A DNA stretch of 64,000 nt from Ctena decussata (GCA_963989385.1 OZ022506.1:8268841-8332840); one strand, 5' to 3'. Shown: positions 24,301 through 37,468, counted from the first letter of the stretch. Numbers and translations are program-made. Notes: generated from the sequence alone by a model not told the origin.

Positions 24301-27300
24301 AAAATCGCATATTTTCTTCTGCTAAAGAGTAGCAGAACGAAATTTCAGAAACCCTTTGTTAGCAAAGTTTGATTTCTATGTTCTGCCATCTGGAGGTAAC
24401 AAAATGTGAGTGAGCGCCCTTTTCCGAACTACTCCTTCTCATAAGTGGGCCGAGATATTCCCAAAAATCGCATATTTTCTTCTGCTAAAGAGTAGCAGAA
24501 CGAAATTTCAGAAACCCTTTGTAAACAAAATTTGATTTCTATGTTCTGTCATCTGGAGGCCACAAAAAGTGAGTTAGCGCCGTTTGCCGCACTACTCAAT
24601 CTCATAAGTGGACCGAGATATTCACAAAAATCGCATATTTTCTTCTGCTAAAGAGTAGCAGAACGAAATTTCAGAAACCCTTTGTTAGCAAAGTTTGATT
24701 TCTATGTTCTGCCATCTGGAGGTCACAAAATGTGAGTGAGCGCCCTTTTCCGAACTACTCCTTCTCATAAGTGGGCCGAGATATTCCCGAAAATCGCATA
24801 TTTTCTTCTGCTAAAGAGTAGCAGAACGAAATTTCAGAAACCCTTTGTAAACAAAATTTGATTTCTATGTTCTGTCATCTGGAGGCCACAAAAAGTGAGT
24901 GAGCGCCGTTTGCCGCACTACTCAATCTCATAAGTGGACCGAGATATTCACAAAAATCGCATATCTTCTTCTGCTGGAAAGTAGCAGAACGAAATTTCAG
25001 AAACCCTTTATTTGAAAAGTTTAATTTCTATGTTCTGTCATCTGGAGGCCACAAAAAGTGAGTGAGCACCGTTTACCGCACCTCTCTATCTCATAAGTGG
25101 ACCAAGATATTCACAAAAATCGCATATTTTCTTCTGCTAGAGAGTAGCAGAACGAAATTTCAGAAACCCTTTGTTAGCAAAGTTTGATTTCTATGTTCTG
25201 TCATATAGAGGCCATAAAATATGAGTGAGCACCGTTTACCGCACCTCTCTATCTCATAAGTGGACCGAGATATTCACAAAAATCGCATATTTTCTTCTGC
25301 TAGAGAGTAGCAGAACGAAATTTCAGACACCCTTTGTTTGCAAATGTTGATTTCTATGTGCTGTCATCTGGAGGCCACAAAAAGTGAGTGAGCGCCGTTT
25401 GCCGCACTACTCAATCTCATAAGTGGACCGAGATATTCACAAAAATCGCATATTTTCTTCTGCTGGAAAGTAGCAGAACGAAATTTCAGAAACCCTTTGT
25501 TTGCAAATGTTGATTTCTATGTCCTGTCATCTGAAGGCCACAAAATGTGAGTGAGCGCCGTTTACCGCACTACTCTATCTCATAAGTGGACGGAGATATT
25601 CACAAAAATCGCATATTTTCTTCTGCTAAAGAGTAGCAAAACGAAATTTCAGAAACCCTTTGTTAGCAAAATTTGATTTCTATGTTCTGTCATCTGGAGG
25701 CCACAATATGTGAGTGAGCGCCGTATTCCGAACTACTCAATCCCATAAGTGGACCGAGATATTCACAAAAATCGCATATTTTCTTCTACTAGAGAGTAGC
25801 AGAACGAAATTTCAGAAACCCTTTGTTTGCAAAGTTTAATTTCTATGTTCTGTCATCTGGAGGCCACAAAAAGTGAGTGAGCACCGTTTACCGCACTACT
25901 CTATCTCATAAGTGGACCGAGATATTCACAAAAATCGCATATTTTCTTCTGCTAAAGAGTAGCAGAACGAAATTTCAGAAACCCTTTGTTAGCAAAGTTT
26001 GATTTCTATGTTCTGCCATCTGGAGGTCACAAAATGTGAGTGAGCGCCCTTTTCCGAACTACTCCTTCTCATAAGTGGGCCGAGATATTCCCGAAAATCG
26101 CATATTTTCTTCTGCTAAAGAGTAGCAGAACGAAATTTCAGAAACCCTTTGTAAACAAAATTTGATTTCTATGTTCTGTCATCTGGAGGCCACAAAAAGT
26201 GAGTGAGCGCCGTTTGCCGCACTACTCAATCTCATAAGTGGACCGAGATATTCACAAAAATCGCATATCTTCTTCTGCTGGAAAGTAGCAGAACGAAATT
26301 TCAGAAACCCTTTATTTGAAAAGTTTAATTTCTATGTTCTGTCATCTGGAGACCACAATATGTGAGTGAGCGCCGTTTTCCGAACTACTCAATCCCATAA
26401 GTGGACCGAGATATTCACAAAAATCGCATATTTTCTTCTACTAGAGAGTAGCAGAACGAAATTTCAGAAACCCTTTGTTTGCAAAGTTTAATTTCTATGT
26501 TCTGTCATCTGGAGGCCACAAAAAGTGAGTGAGCACCGTTTACCGCACTACTCTATCTCATAAGTGGACCGAGATATTCACAAAAATCGCATATTTTCTT
26601 CTGCTAAAGAGTAGCAGAACGAAATTTCAGAAACCCTTTGTTAGCAAAGTTTGATTTCTATGTTCTGCCATCTGGAGGTAACAAAATGTGAGTGAGCGCC
26701 CTTTTCCGAACTACTCCTTCTCATAAGTGGGCCGAGATATTCCCAAAAATCGCATATTTTCTTCTGCTAAAGAGTAGCAGAACGAAATTTCAGAAACCCT
26801 TTGTAAACAAAATTTGATTTCTATGTTCTGTCATCTGGAGGCCACAAAAAGTGAGTTAGCGCCGTTTGCCGCACTACTCAATCTCATAAGTGGACCGAGA
26901 TATTCACAAAAATCGCATATTTTCTTCTGCTAAAGAGTAGCAGAACGAAATTTCAGAAACCCTTTGTTAGCAAAGTTTGATTTCTATGTTCTGCCATCTG
27001 GAGGTCACAAAATGTGAGTGAGCGCCCTTTTCCGAACTACTCCTTCTCATAAGTGGGCCGAGATATTCCCGAAAATCGCATATTTTCTTCTGCTAAAGAG
27101 TAGCAGAACGAAATTTCAGAAACCCTTTGTAAACAAAATTTGATTTCTATGTTCTGTCATCTGGAGGCCACAAAAAGTGAGTGAGCGCCGTTTGCCGCAC
27201 TACTCAATCTCATAAGTGGACCGAGATATTCACAAAAATCGCATATCTTCTTCTGCTGGAAAGTAGCAGAACGAAATTTCAGAAACCCTTTATTTGAAAA

Positions 27301-30300
27301 GTTTAATTTCTATGTTCTGTCATCTGGAGACCACAATATGTGAGTGAGCGCCGTTTTCCGAACTACTCAATCCCATAAGTGGACCGAGATATTCACAAAA
27401 ATCGCATATTTTCTTCTACTAGAGAGTAGCAGAACGAAATTTCAGAAACCCTTTGTTTGCAAAGTTTAATTTCTATGTTCTGTCATCTGGAGGCCACAAA
27501 AAGTGAGTGAGCACCGTTTACCGCACTACTCTATCTCATAAGTGGACCGAGATATTCACAAAAATCGCATATTTTCTTCTGCTAAAGAGTAGCAGAACGA
27601 AATTTCAGAAACCCTTTGTTAGCAAAGTTTGATTTCTATGTTCTGCCATCTGGAGGTAACAAAATGTGAGTGAGCGCCCTTTTCCGAACTACTCCTTCTC
27701 ATAAGTGGGCCGAGATATTCCCAAAAATCGCATATTTTCTTCTGCTAAAGAGTAGCAGAACGAAATTTCAGAAACCCTTTGTAAACAAAATTTGATTTCT
27801 ATGTTCTGTCATCTGGAGGCCACAAAAAGTGAGTGAGCGCCGTTTGCCGCACTACTCAATCTCATAAGTGGACCGAGATATTCACAAAAATCGCATATCT
27901 TCTTCTGCTGGAAAGTAGCAGAACGAAATTTCAGAAACCCTTTATTTGAAAAGTTTAATTTCTATGTTCTGTCATCTGGAGGCCACAAAAAGTGAGTGAG
28001 CACCGTTTACCGCACCTCTCTATCTCATAAGTGGACCAAGATATTCACAAAAATCGCATATTTTCTTCTGCTAGAGAGTAGCAGAACGAAATTTCAGAAA
28101 CCCTTTGTTAGCAAAGTTTGATTTCTATGTTCTGTCATATAGAGGCCATAAAATATGAGTGAGCACCGTTTACCGCACCTCTCTATCTCATAAGTGGACC
28201 GAGATATTCACAAAAATCGCATATTTTCTTCTGCTAGAGAGTAGCAGAACGAAATTTCAGACACCCTTTGTTTGCAAATGTTGATTTCTATGTGCTGTCA
28301 TCTGGAGGCCACAAAAAGTGAGTGAGCGCCGTTTGCCGCACTACTCAATCTCATAAGTGGACCGAGATATTCACAAAAATCGCATATTTTCTTCTGCTGG
28401 AAAGTAGCAGAACGAAATTTCAGAAACCCTTTGTTTGCAAATGTTGATTTCTATGTCCTGTCATCTGAAGGCCACAAAATGTGAGTGAGCGCCGTTTACC
28501 GCACTACTCTATCTCATAAGTGGACGGAGATATTCACAAAAATCGCATATTTTCTTCTGCTAAAGAGTAGCAAAACGAAATTTCAGAAACCCTTTGTTAG
28601 CAAAATTTGATTTCTATGTTCTGTCATCTGGAGGCCACAATATGTGAGTGAGCGCCGTATTCCGAACTACTCAATCCCATAAGTGGACCGAGATATTCAC
28701 AAAAATCGCATATTTTCTTCTACTAGAGAGTAGCAGAACGAAATTTCAGAAACCCTTTGTTTGCAAAGTTTAATTTCTATGTTCTGTCATCTGGAGGCCA
28801 CAAAAAGTGAGTGAGCACCGTTTACCGCACTACTCTATCTCATAAGTGGACCGAGATATTCACAAAAATCGCATATTTTCTTCTGCTAAAGAGTAGCAGA
28901 ACGAAATTTCAGAAACCCTTTGTTAGCAAAGTTTGATTTCTATGTTCTGCCATCTGGAGGTCACAAAATGTGAGTGAGCGCCCTTTTCCGAACTACTCCT
29001 TCTCATAAGTGGGCCGAGATATTCCCGAAAATCGCATATTTTCTTCTGCTAAAGAGTAGCAGAACGAAATTTCAGAAACCCTTTGTAAACAAAATTTGAT
29101 TTCTATGTTCTGTCATCTGGAGGCCACAAAAAGTGAGTGAGCGCCGTTTGCCGCACTACTCAATCTCATAAGTGGACCGAGATATTCACAAAAATCGCAT
29201 ATCTTCTTCTGCTGGAAAGTAGCAGAACGAAATTTCAGAAACCCTTTATTTGAAAAGTTTAATTTCTATGTTCTGTCATCTGGAGACCACAATATGTGAG
29301 TGAGCGCCGTTTTCCGAACTACTCAATCCCATAAGTGGACCGAGATATTCACAAAAATCGCATATTTTCTTCTACTAGAGAGTAGCAGAACGAAATTTCA
29401 GAAACCCTTTGTTTGCAAAGTTTAATTTCTATGTTCTGTCATCTGGAGGCCACAAAAAGTGAGTGAGCACCGTTTACCGCACTACTCTATCTCATAAGTG
29501 GACCGAGATATTCACAAAAATCGCATATTTTCTTCTGCTAAAGAGTAGCAGAACGAAATTTCAGAAACCCTTTGTTAGCAAAGTTTGATTTCTATGTTCT
29601 GCCATCTGGAGGTAACAAAATGTGAGTGAGCGCCCTTTTCCGAACTACTCCTTCTCATAAGTGGGCCGAGATATTCCCAAAAATCGCATATTTTCTTCTG
29701 CTAAAGAGTAGCAGAACGAAATTTCAGAAACCCTTTGTAAACAAAATTTGATTTCTATGTTCTGTCATCTGGAGGCCACAAAAAGTGAGTTAGCGCCGTT
29801 TGCCGCACTACTCAATCTCATAAGTGGACCGAGATATTCACAAAAATCGCATATCTTCTTCTGCTGGAAAGTAGCAGAACGAAATTTCAGAAACCCTTTA
29901 TTTGAAAAGTTTAATTTCTATGTTCTGTCATCTGGAGGCCACAAAAAGTGAGTGAGCACCGTTTACCGCACCTCTCTATCTCATAAGTGGACCAAGATAT
30001 TCACAAAAATCGCATATTTTCTTCTGCTAGAGAGTAGCAGAACGAAATTTCAGAAACCCTTTGTTAGCAAAGTTTGATTTCTATGTTCTGTCATATAGAG
30101 GCCATAAAATATGAGTGAGCACCGTTTACCGCACCTCTCTATCTCATAAGTGGACCGAGATATTCACAAAAATCGCATATTTTCTTCTGCTAGAGAGTAG
30201 CAGAACGAAATTTCAGACACCCTTTGTTTGCAAATGTTGATTTCTATGTGCTGTCATCTGGAGGCCACAAAAAGTGAGTGAGCGCCGTTTGCCGCACTAC

Positions 30301-33300
30301 TCAATCTCATAAGTGGACCGAGATATTCACAAAAATCGCATATTTTCTTCTGCTGGAAAGTAGCAGAACGAAATTTCAGAAACCCTTTGTTTGCAAAATT
30401 TGATTTCTATGTCCTGTCATCTGAAGGCCACAAAATGTGAGTGAGCGCCGTTTACCGCACTACTCTATCTCATAAGTGTACCGAGATATTCACAAAAATC
30501 GCATATTTTCTTCTGCTAAAGAGTAGCAGAACGAAATTTCAGAAACCCTTTGTTAGCAAAATTTGATTTCTATGTTCTGTCATCTGGAGGCCACAATATG
30601 TGAGTGAGCGCCGTTTTCCGAACTACTCAATCCCATAAGTGGACCGAGATATTCACAAAAATCGCATATTTTCTTCTACTAGAGAGTAGCAGAACGAAAT
30701 TTCAGAAACCCTTTGTTTGCAAAGTTTAATTTCTATGTTCTGTCATCTGGAGGCCACAAAAAGTGAGTGAGCACCGTTTACCGCACTACTCTATCTCATA
30801 AGTGGACCGAGATATTCACAAAAATCGCATATTTTCTTCTGCTAAAGAGTAGCAGAACGAAATTTCAGAAACCCTTTGTTAGCAAAGTTTGATTTCTATG
30901 TTCTGCCATCTGGAGGTAACAAAATGTGAGTGAGCGCCCTTTTCCGAACTACTCCTTCTCATAAGTGGGCCGAGATATTCCCAAAAATCGCATATTTTCT
31001 TCTGCTAAAGAGTAGCAGAACGAAATTTCAGAAACCCTTTGTAAACAAAATTTGATTTCTATGTTCTGTCATCTGGAGGCCACAAAAAGTGAGTGAGCGC
31101 CGTTTGCCGCACTACTCAATCTCATAAGTGGACCGAGATATTCACAAAAATCGCATATCTTCTTCTGCTGGAAAGTAGCAGAACGAAATTTCAGAAACCC
31201 TTTATTTGAAAAGTTTAATTTCTATGTTCTGTCATCTGGAGGCCACAAAAAGTGAGTGAGCACCGTTTACCGCACCTCTCTATCTCATAAGTGGACCAAG
31301 ATATTCAAAAAAATCGCATATTTTCTTCTGCTAGAGAGTAGCAGAACGAAATTTCAGAAACCCTTTGTTAGCAAAGTTTGATTTCTATGTTCTGTCATAT
31401 AGAGGCCATAAAATATGAGTGAGCACCGTTTACCGCACCTCTCTATCTCATAAGTGGACCGAGATATTCACAAAAATCGCATATTTTCTTCCGCTAGAGA
31501 GTAGCAGAACGAAATTTCAGACACCCTTTGTTTGCAAATGTTGATTTCTATGTTCTGTCATCTGGAGGCCACAAAAAGTGAGTGAGCGCCGTTTGCCGCA
31601 CTACTCAATCTCATAAGTGGACCGAGATATTCACAAAAATCGCATATTTTCTTCTGCTGGAAAGTAGCAGAACGAAATTTCAGAAACCCTTTGTTTGCAA
31701 AGTTTAATTTCTACGTCCTGTCATCTGAAGGCCACAAAATGTGAGTGAGCGCCGTTTACCGCACTACTCTATCTCATAAGTGGACCGAGATATTCACAAA
31801 AATCGCATATTTTCTTCTGCTAAAGAGTAGCAGAACGAAATTTCAGAAACCCTTTGTTAGCAAAATTTGATTTCTATGTTCTGTCATCTGGAGGCCACAA
31901 TATGTGAGTGAGCGCCGTTTTCCGAACTACTCAATCCCATAAGTGGACCGAGATATTCACAAAAATCGCATATTTTCTTCTACTAGAGAGTAGCAGAACG
32001 AAATTTCAGAAACCCTTTGTTTGCAAAGTTTAATTTCTATGTTCTGTCATCTGGAGGCCACAAAAAGTGAGTGAGCACCGTTTACCGCACTACTCTATCT
32101 CATAAGTGGACCGAGATATTCACAAAAATCGCATATTTTCTTCTGCTAAAGAGTAGCAGAACGAAATTTCAGAAACCCTTTGTTTGCAAATGTTGATTTC
32201 TATGTTCTGTCATCTGGAGGCCACAATATGTGAGTGAGCGCCGTTTTCCGAACTACTCAATCCCATAAGTGGACCGAGATATTCACAAAAATCGCATATT
32301 TTCTTCTACTAGACAGTAGCAGAACGAAATTTCAGACAACCTTTGTTTGCAAAGTTTAATTTCTATGTTCTGTCATCTGGAGGCCACAAAAAGTGAGTGA
32401 GCGCCGTTTACTGCACTACTCTATCTCATAAGTGGACCGAGATATTCACAAAAATCGCATATTTTCTTTTGCTAAAGAGTAGCAGAACGAACTTTCAGAA
32501 ACCCTTTGTTAGCAAAGTTTGATTTCTATGTTCTGTCATCTGGAGGCCATAAAATGTGAGTGAGCGCCGTTTACCGCACTACTCTATCTCATAAGTGGGC
32601 CGAGATATTCACAAAAATCGCATATTTTCTTCTGCTAAATAGTAGCAGAACGAAATTTCAGAAACCCTTTGTAAACAAAATTTGATTTCTATGTTCTGTC
32701 ATCTGGAGGCCACAAAAAGTGAGTGAGCGCCGTTTACCGCACTAATTTATCTCATAAGTGGAACGAGATATTCACAAAAATCGCATATTTTCTTCTGCTG
32801 GAGAGTAGCAGAACGAAATTTCAGAAACCCTTTGTTAGCAAAGTTTGATTTCTATGTTCTGTCATCTTGGGGCCACACAAAGTGAGTAAGCGCCGTTTAC
32901 CGCACTACTCTATCTCATATGTGGACCGAGATATTCACAAAAATCGCATATTTTCTTCTGCTGGTAAGTAGCAGAACGAAATTTCAGAAACCCTTTGTTA
33001 GCAAAGTTTGATTTCTATGTTCTTTCATCTGGGGGTCACAAAATGTGAGTGAGCACCGTTTACCGCACTACTCTATCTCATAAGTGGACCGAGATATTCA
33101 CAAAAATCGCATATCTTCTTCTGCTGGAGAGTAGCAGAACGAAATTTCAGAAACCCTTTGTTAACAAAGTTTTATTTCTTTGTTCTGTCATCTGGAGGCC
33201 ACAAAATGTGAGTGAGCACCGTTTACTGCACCACTCTATCTCATAAGTGGACCGAGATATTCACAAAAATCGTATATTCTGCTGAACAGTAGCAGAATGA

Positions 33301-33313
33301 AAATTCAGAAACC
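15395..33313 (+). repeat. 163-bp satellite array, about 110 monomers, with higher-order repeats
   Basis: The anchor word TTCTGTCATC or a close variant recurs every 163 bp from 15418 to 33183. That is 17,765 bp, or 109 periods minus 2 bp. Each monomer contains GTGAGTGAGC, CTCATAAGTGG, CGAGATATTCAC, TCGCATATTTTCTTC, a dyad TTCTGCT...AGCAGAA and CAGAAACCCTTTGT. In the core, monomer variants recur in fixed order. GTGCTGTCAT, for example, marks 18841, 22100, 25360, 28294 and 30250, which are 20, 20, 18 and 12 monomers apart. A 6-monomer (978-bp) sub-repeat is seen at 19632, 20610 and 21587. Outer monomers (about 15.4-17.9 kb and 32.2-33.3 kb) are more varied. Short ORFs inside it are artefacts of the repeat. 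The monomer length is close to the ancient bivalve satellite BIV160, but identity was not tested. Confidence 0.97.
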
Positions 33314-34003
33314 TTGGCCACCAAAGGGGGAGTCTTAATAAAGCATGTTTCCTGAACCTTATCAAAGTGGCTATTTTTTTGCTGATAAGTGGCATCATGA
33401 GTCTACTTTATCACAGCATATGCCGTTTGATGGGGAGGCATCTATTTTCTGAGAAATAAGCACTTTAAAGTGGATGTGGTGATCACACATGTCAAATTGG
33501 TATATGTTCAATATTGTTATCCTATGTAGGACTTATTAATGCCTACGAAGGGCTTACTAACTCCTACGCTAGGCTAACTAGCTTCTACATAGGACTTAGT
33601 AACTTCTATGTAGGACTTATTAACTCCTACATAGGACTTACTAACTCCTACGAAGGACTTATTAACTAATAAGATAAGTCCTAAGTAGGTGTTAGTAAGT
33701 GCTACGTAGGACTTATTATCTCCTACGAAGGTGTTTGTAAGGCGTCAAAGCTAGTCGGATGAGCTGATGGCTGATCTGCACAGGTGGTAAAACACCTAGC
33801 CGGCCTTTTCTAGTGGCGCCACACAAATCACTTTCATGAAAATGCTTCAACGAGTGGTGAAGACACACGTGTTAGCATGCCCTAGTTTTCATATTCTATT
33901 ATGCAGATATCATTGCATCTGCAAATAATTCCAGTATAATGTTTGACATTTACAGAAACTTGCAACTGGAAAAAGGGTGAAAGGTCTGCCATGATGAAAA
34001 CAA
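33314..34003. other. Gene-free stretch right of the satellite
   Basis: Contains the 21-bp tandem repeat at 33531-33732 and otherwise unrecognised sequence. No gene. Confidence 0.5.
33531..33732. repeat. 21-bp tandem repeat with internal inversion
   Basis: Units such as AGGACTTATTAACTCCTACAT repeat with minor changes; the unit length is 21 bp between 33592 and 33660. After about 33662 the repeat reads in inverted form (AAGTCCTAAGTAGG, then TACGTAGGACTTATTA), so the right part can fold on the left. Confidence 0.7.
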
Positions 34004-34074
34004 ATGAGCCGCTACACGACAAAACCAACAAAGTGGCATGTGCGCGCAGTCAAGACTCAGGTCAGCCTGGGCAT
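34004..34074. mobile_element. MITE-A fragment, left arm only
   Basis: Only the left terminal part is present, from ATGAGCCGCTACACGAC to GTCAGCCTGGGCAT, after which similarity stops. Truncated copy. Confidence 0.65.
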
Positions 34075-34804
34075 TTAATTAAACAAATAACAAAATCTCC
34101 GCAAAACAACTAGAGCACACGAATTCGACCGCTTATTTAGAATCAAATTGATGCAAAATGTTATGCATCACAAATGGATCAGATAAGAAGAAAGAATATA
34201 TTTTTATCTGATGTAATTTTTATTAGTCTAGCTAAATGATAAAATGGTCTTTTTTCATTATTTGTTCAAATTTTAATTAATAATTTTTGTACGCCGGTCG
34301 TTTCCGTGCGTTTCCGTCAAAACTTCGGCGACAGACGACGCGGCTTTAGGTAATAGCCTTGGGCGAAGATTATATGTATGAAGAGTATGATACACAATTT
34401 ATGATTGGATATTGTAGTAATGAATTTTCAAGTAGCTAAATTATGCAAATGTAGGTTCATCCAGCCTGCTTGAAACTAAAAGGTGAAAGAATATTTTTTG
34501 TTACTGGTCCAGAGCTGCCCTATAATGTAGACCAAAGTTTTCTGATGTAAGAATGAAATTGAAGCCGTGCGTCTGAAAAATAATTGATGCAAACATATTC
34601 CATTTTTAGTCTTTTATCCGGTCTAATTAGCTGTACATGAAGACGAAAAGTCGATCGGCAAACCTCTTTTAACTATATCACAGGTGCCGAATTGAAAGAC
34701 AAGTATCTTATGATTGTATAATGCCAATTTAATAGTAATTTAATGTCGGTGTGTTTCGAAATTTAGCTTTTGCTCAGTAGTTTTTGCGAGGCAAAGAGCC
34801 ACAC

Positions 34805-34845
<41 letters not shown>

Positions 34846-35457
34846 CCATGTCCCTCTCTCTCCATGTATCTGTAATCATTTGTCTGAATTCGCCTTAAAA
34901 TCAGTACTATGCTAGCAAAACAGTTGTACTACTTCTGTTTATTATGAACTTTATGAAATTGTATTATCTAGTTGTCTTTACATTAACAAGCTAATAATCT
35001 ATTTATTGTCATTTTTTTTCTTTTTGTTTTTCTTATTTTTTATTTTTGTAATGTTTTTTTTTTCACTATCTTCTTTTTTTAACTTATTTTTATTTCTCAA
35101 TTTCTTTGCAAGGGATGCCTGCTTTGGTACATAAGAAGAACTTTATTTTTGCTTATTTGTTGTTTGGGTTTGAAAATAAATATTCGGCGGACTTTAGATG
35201 TAGTATAGTTTTCTTCGTATGAACCAGAAAACTGTATACTTTTGTAGCGTTAAATTTTTTTTGTTTGTTGGCTTTTTTTTTCACAGATGGTCTTCATGTT
35301 AACACTTTTTTGTTTTCTCATATGTTTAAAGTGAAACTACTTCAACAAGGCTCAAATTCGATTAATACTTTTTGTGGATGTATGTAACTAGGGTATTCAT
35401 CGTTAAATAAACAATACAAATGACACGGCACGCGTCCACAGTACCGTGTCGCAACAA
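34075..35457. other. Gene-free T-rich stretch
   Basis: Includes the (TC)n microsatellite at 34809-34842 and a strongly T-rich region around 35000-35290. No supported gene. Confidence 0.5.
34809..34842. repeat. (TC)17 microsatellite
   Basis: Seventeen uninterrupted TC units, followed by a few imperfect CTCTC runs. Confidence 0.95.
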
Positions 35458-35686
35458 ATGAGCCATGACATGACAAAACAAACAAAGTGACATGTGCGAC
35501 CAGCGAAGACTCAGATCCGCCTGGACCTTCGCCCATTCTGATTAGAGTCTATGCACTTAAAAGGTAGCTTAGGGTCTAAGCTATCTACATGCCGACAGCG
35601 AAGGCTCGTCATACTTGGCGGTAGACTGATCTGAGTCTTCGCTTAGCGCAAATGCCACTTTGTATATTGTGTTTTGTCGCGGTCAA
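35458..35686. mobile_element. MITE-A, diverged copy
   Basis: Starts ATGAGCCATGACATGAC. It retains the core GGTAGCTTAGGGTCTAAGC and ends in an eroded GTTTTGTCGCGGTCAAA. Substitutions in both arms suggest an older copy. The short frames that cross it are not genes. Confidence 0.7.
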
Positions 35687-35938
35687 ATATATATTGTCTA
35701 AAGACGACGAAGGCAATATGGGGAAAAAAACATTTTCACATTGTTTCCGCCCATGCGCCTAAGCTCAAATAACGCGTCTTATCTCGATAAATGGCGAGAT
35801 TTTACAAACATGGGGTAAATGAAACGAATGATAATTTACCTTTTATTTTCATATTATTAAGTGTGAATGGCTTGAGATTAATATATAATACTCAAAACTA
35901 TATGTCAGAGCGCGTAGAAAAACATCATGAAATAACTG

Positions 35939-36140
35939 ATGATGGATGGATGATTTGTGATTTTACGTCCTGTTCAACAGTATTTCAGTCATATCAAGAC
36001 GACGGCAGAGTGATTATAAAAGGCTGTAACAATGGAACCCCTTTTACGGTAGAAAAGATTCTCGCCTCAAGCGTGGCTCGAACCCGGGTCCGCTTGATTA
36101 GTAAGCCAGCGCCTAACCCACTGAGCAACCGGGACTACTC
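35939..36140 (-). mobile_element. SINE-A, minus strand, full length
   Basis: The reverse complement runs from a tRNA-like head (GTGGGTTAGGCGCTGG, B-box GGTTCGAGCCAC) through the shared SINE-A body to a CATCCATCCATC tail at its left end. Flanks TGAAATAACTG (35928-35938) and TGAAATAGCTG (36141-36151) form an 11-bp target-site duplication with one mismatch. The 123-codon plus-strand frame across this SINE is a shadow. Confidence 0.75.
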
Positions 36141-36684
36141 TGAAATAGCTGTTTTGAGTTGAAATGAAGGAATTAAAATACAGAATTTTTATCTATTTAC
36201 TTTGAAATTAAGACATCTATATAGAACATTTGTTTATTTCATTGATAAACCCATTTTTTGCCCAGTGGAATGTTCTATCCCTATCAAATAAATGGGTCCA
36301 TATGTCAGTTAAGGGGTGTCTGGTTTAGTTTATTCTTATCATTTTTATAGGAGAAATGCCCATTTGTGTAATGCAAACAGTGTAGAGCCTGTTAAGACGC
36401 CGTGTTTTCCTGCGTCTGATCTTGGTCTGCACTGTTTGCCTATGCCCTATATATGGGACGCCAGGCATTAATGGGTTAATTTATTTATCACCTGGTTACT
36501 TTCATATACTCTTCGATTTATTTCTTTATTTATTTTTTCACCGAAGTACAAACTATAAGAAATCATATTGTTCGTTCGGTCGGTTTAAAATTTCACCTAC
36601 GATACGAAATAGAGACTCAAATAATGAACTAATCCTTTAATCACAGTATATAAGTTGTCTTCTATTGTATAGTTTTAAAATTAT

Positions 36685-36716
<32 letters not shown>

Positions 36717-36717
36717 A
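36685..36717 (+). repeat. C22-G-A10 homopolymer tract
   Basis: Twenty-two consecutive C, one G, then ten A. Length errors in sequencing are likely at such a tract. Confidence 0.9.
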
Positions 36718-36972
36718 GTTGATTTGTAAGACTGACCGAAATTAGATTTTTCATCAACTGACTCGGGAATGAAATTCAGTTGAAGCCATTAAGTTTAAAT
36801 TTTTATCATGACGGAGATAGGAGTATTTAGCCTTAGGGATAAATTTGACACCTGCGATTATCGCCTGTTGTCGTCTAGTTTCGGAGAACTGCCGAAGGTT
36901 ATCCGGAGATTCTACCTGTACAGCTGTAAAAAATCCATGGTCAGTGTCTTTACGAATATTCTGCCAGATGAT

Positions 36973-37159
36973 TATTTTTATTATTATTACTTCTACTACT
37001 ACTATTTTAATCATTAGTATAGACTAGGGAGTAAATCTTTTTCATTATGAACAAAATCTATTACTATTATCATTATTATTGTTTTCATTATTATTTCTAT
37101 TATTATTATTATTACTATTTTCATCATCAGTATAGACTAGGGAGTAAATCTTTTTCATT
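36973..37159. repeat. ATT/ACT microsatellite with 31-bp flank duplicated
   Basis: TTATTATTA-type runs are followed by the same 31-bp block (AGTATAGACTAGGGAG...TTTTTCATT) at 37016-37046 and 37129-37159. This is a local 113-bp tandem duplication. Confidence 0.75.
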
Positions 37160-37191
37160 CCCACGATATTTGTTTCCGCCAAGAATCTCGG

Positions 37192-37393
37192 AGCCCCGGT
37201 AACTCAATAGGTTAAACGCTGGCCTCCTGATCAAGCGGTCCTGGATTCGAGACCCGCTTGAGGTGGAAATCTTTTCGATCGTAAACGAGGTTGAATTGCA
37301 GACAGCCTTTCATTATCACCCGGATATCGTCCTGATATGACCGAGATACTGTTTAAAAACACGTAAAATCTCAAGCCATCCATCCATCCACCC
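37192..37393 (+). mobile_element. SINE-A, plus strand
   Basis: The head has AATAGGTTAAACGCTGG and B-box GATTCGAGACCC. The body has CAGCCTTTCATTATCACCC and TGATATGACCGAGATACTG. The tail is CATCCATCCATCC. A possible short target duplication (CCAAGAATCT and CCAAGATCT) flanks it. It aligns block by block with the copies at 4428 and 35939. Confidence 0.75.
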
Positions 37394-37468
37394 AAGATCT
37401 AGCAAAGAGTGAAGACTCGGATTAGTCTGCGCGGATGTAGTGCTTTGAATATTTTAGGTGAACTGATA

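Larger units (their letters stand above)
36152..37191. other. Gene-free stretch with low-complexity tracts
   Basis: Holds a dispersed half-element near 36374-36450, bounded by GCAAACAGTG and CACTGTTTGC. It also holds a C22/A10 tract and an ATT-rich region. No supported gene. Confidence 0.5.

Noticed and set aside
16556..33246. Short ORFs inside the satellite (for example at 16556, 29748 and 33049)
   Set aside because: They read through tandem monomers, break at nearly every other monomer and are dictated by repeat sequence.
15395..33313. CRISPR array because of regular repeats
   Set aside because: The whole 163-bp unit repeats with no unique spacers, in an animal-type genome.
35791..36162. 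123-codon plus-strand ORF
   Set aside because: Most of it is the antisense of a SINE-A with a tRNA head and target duplication.
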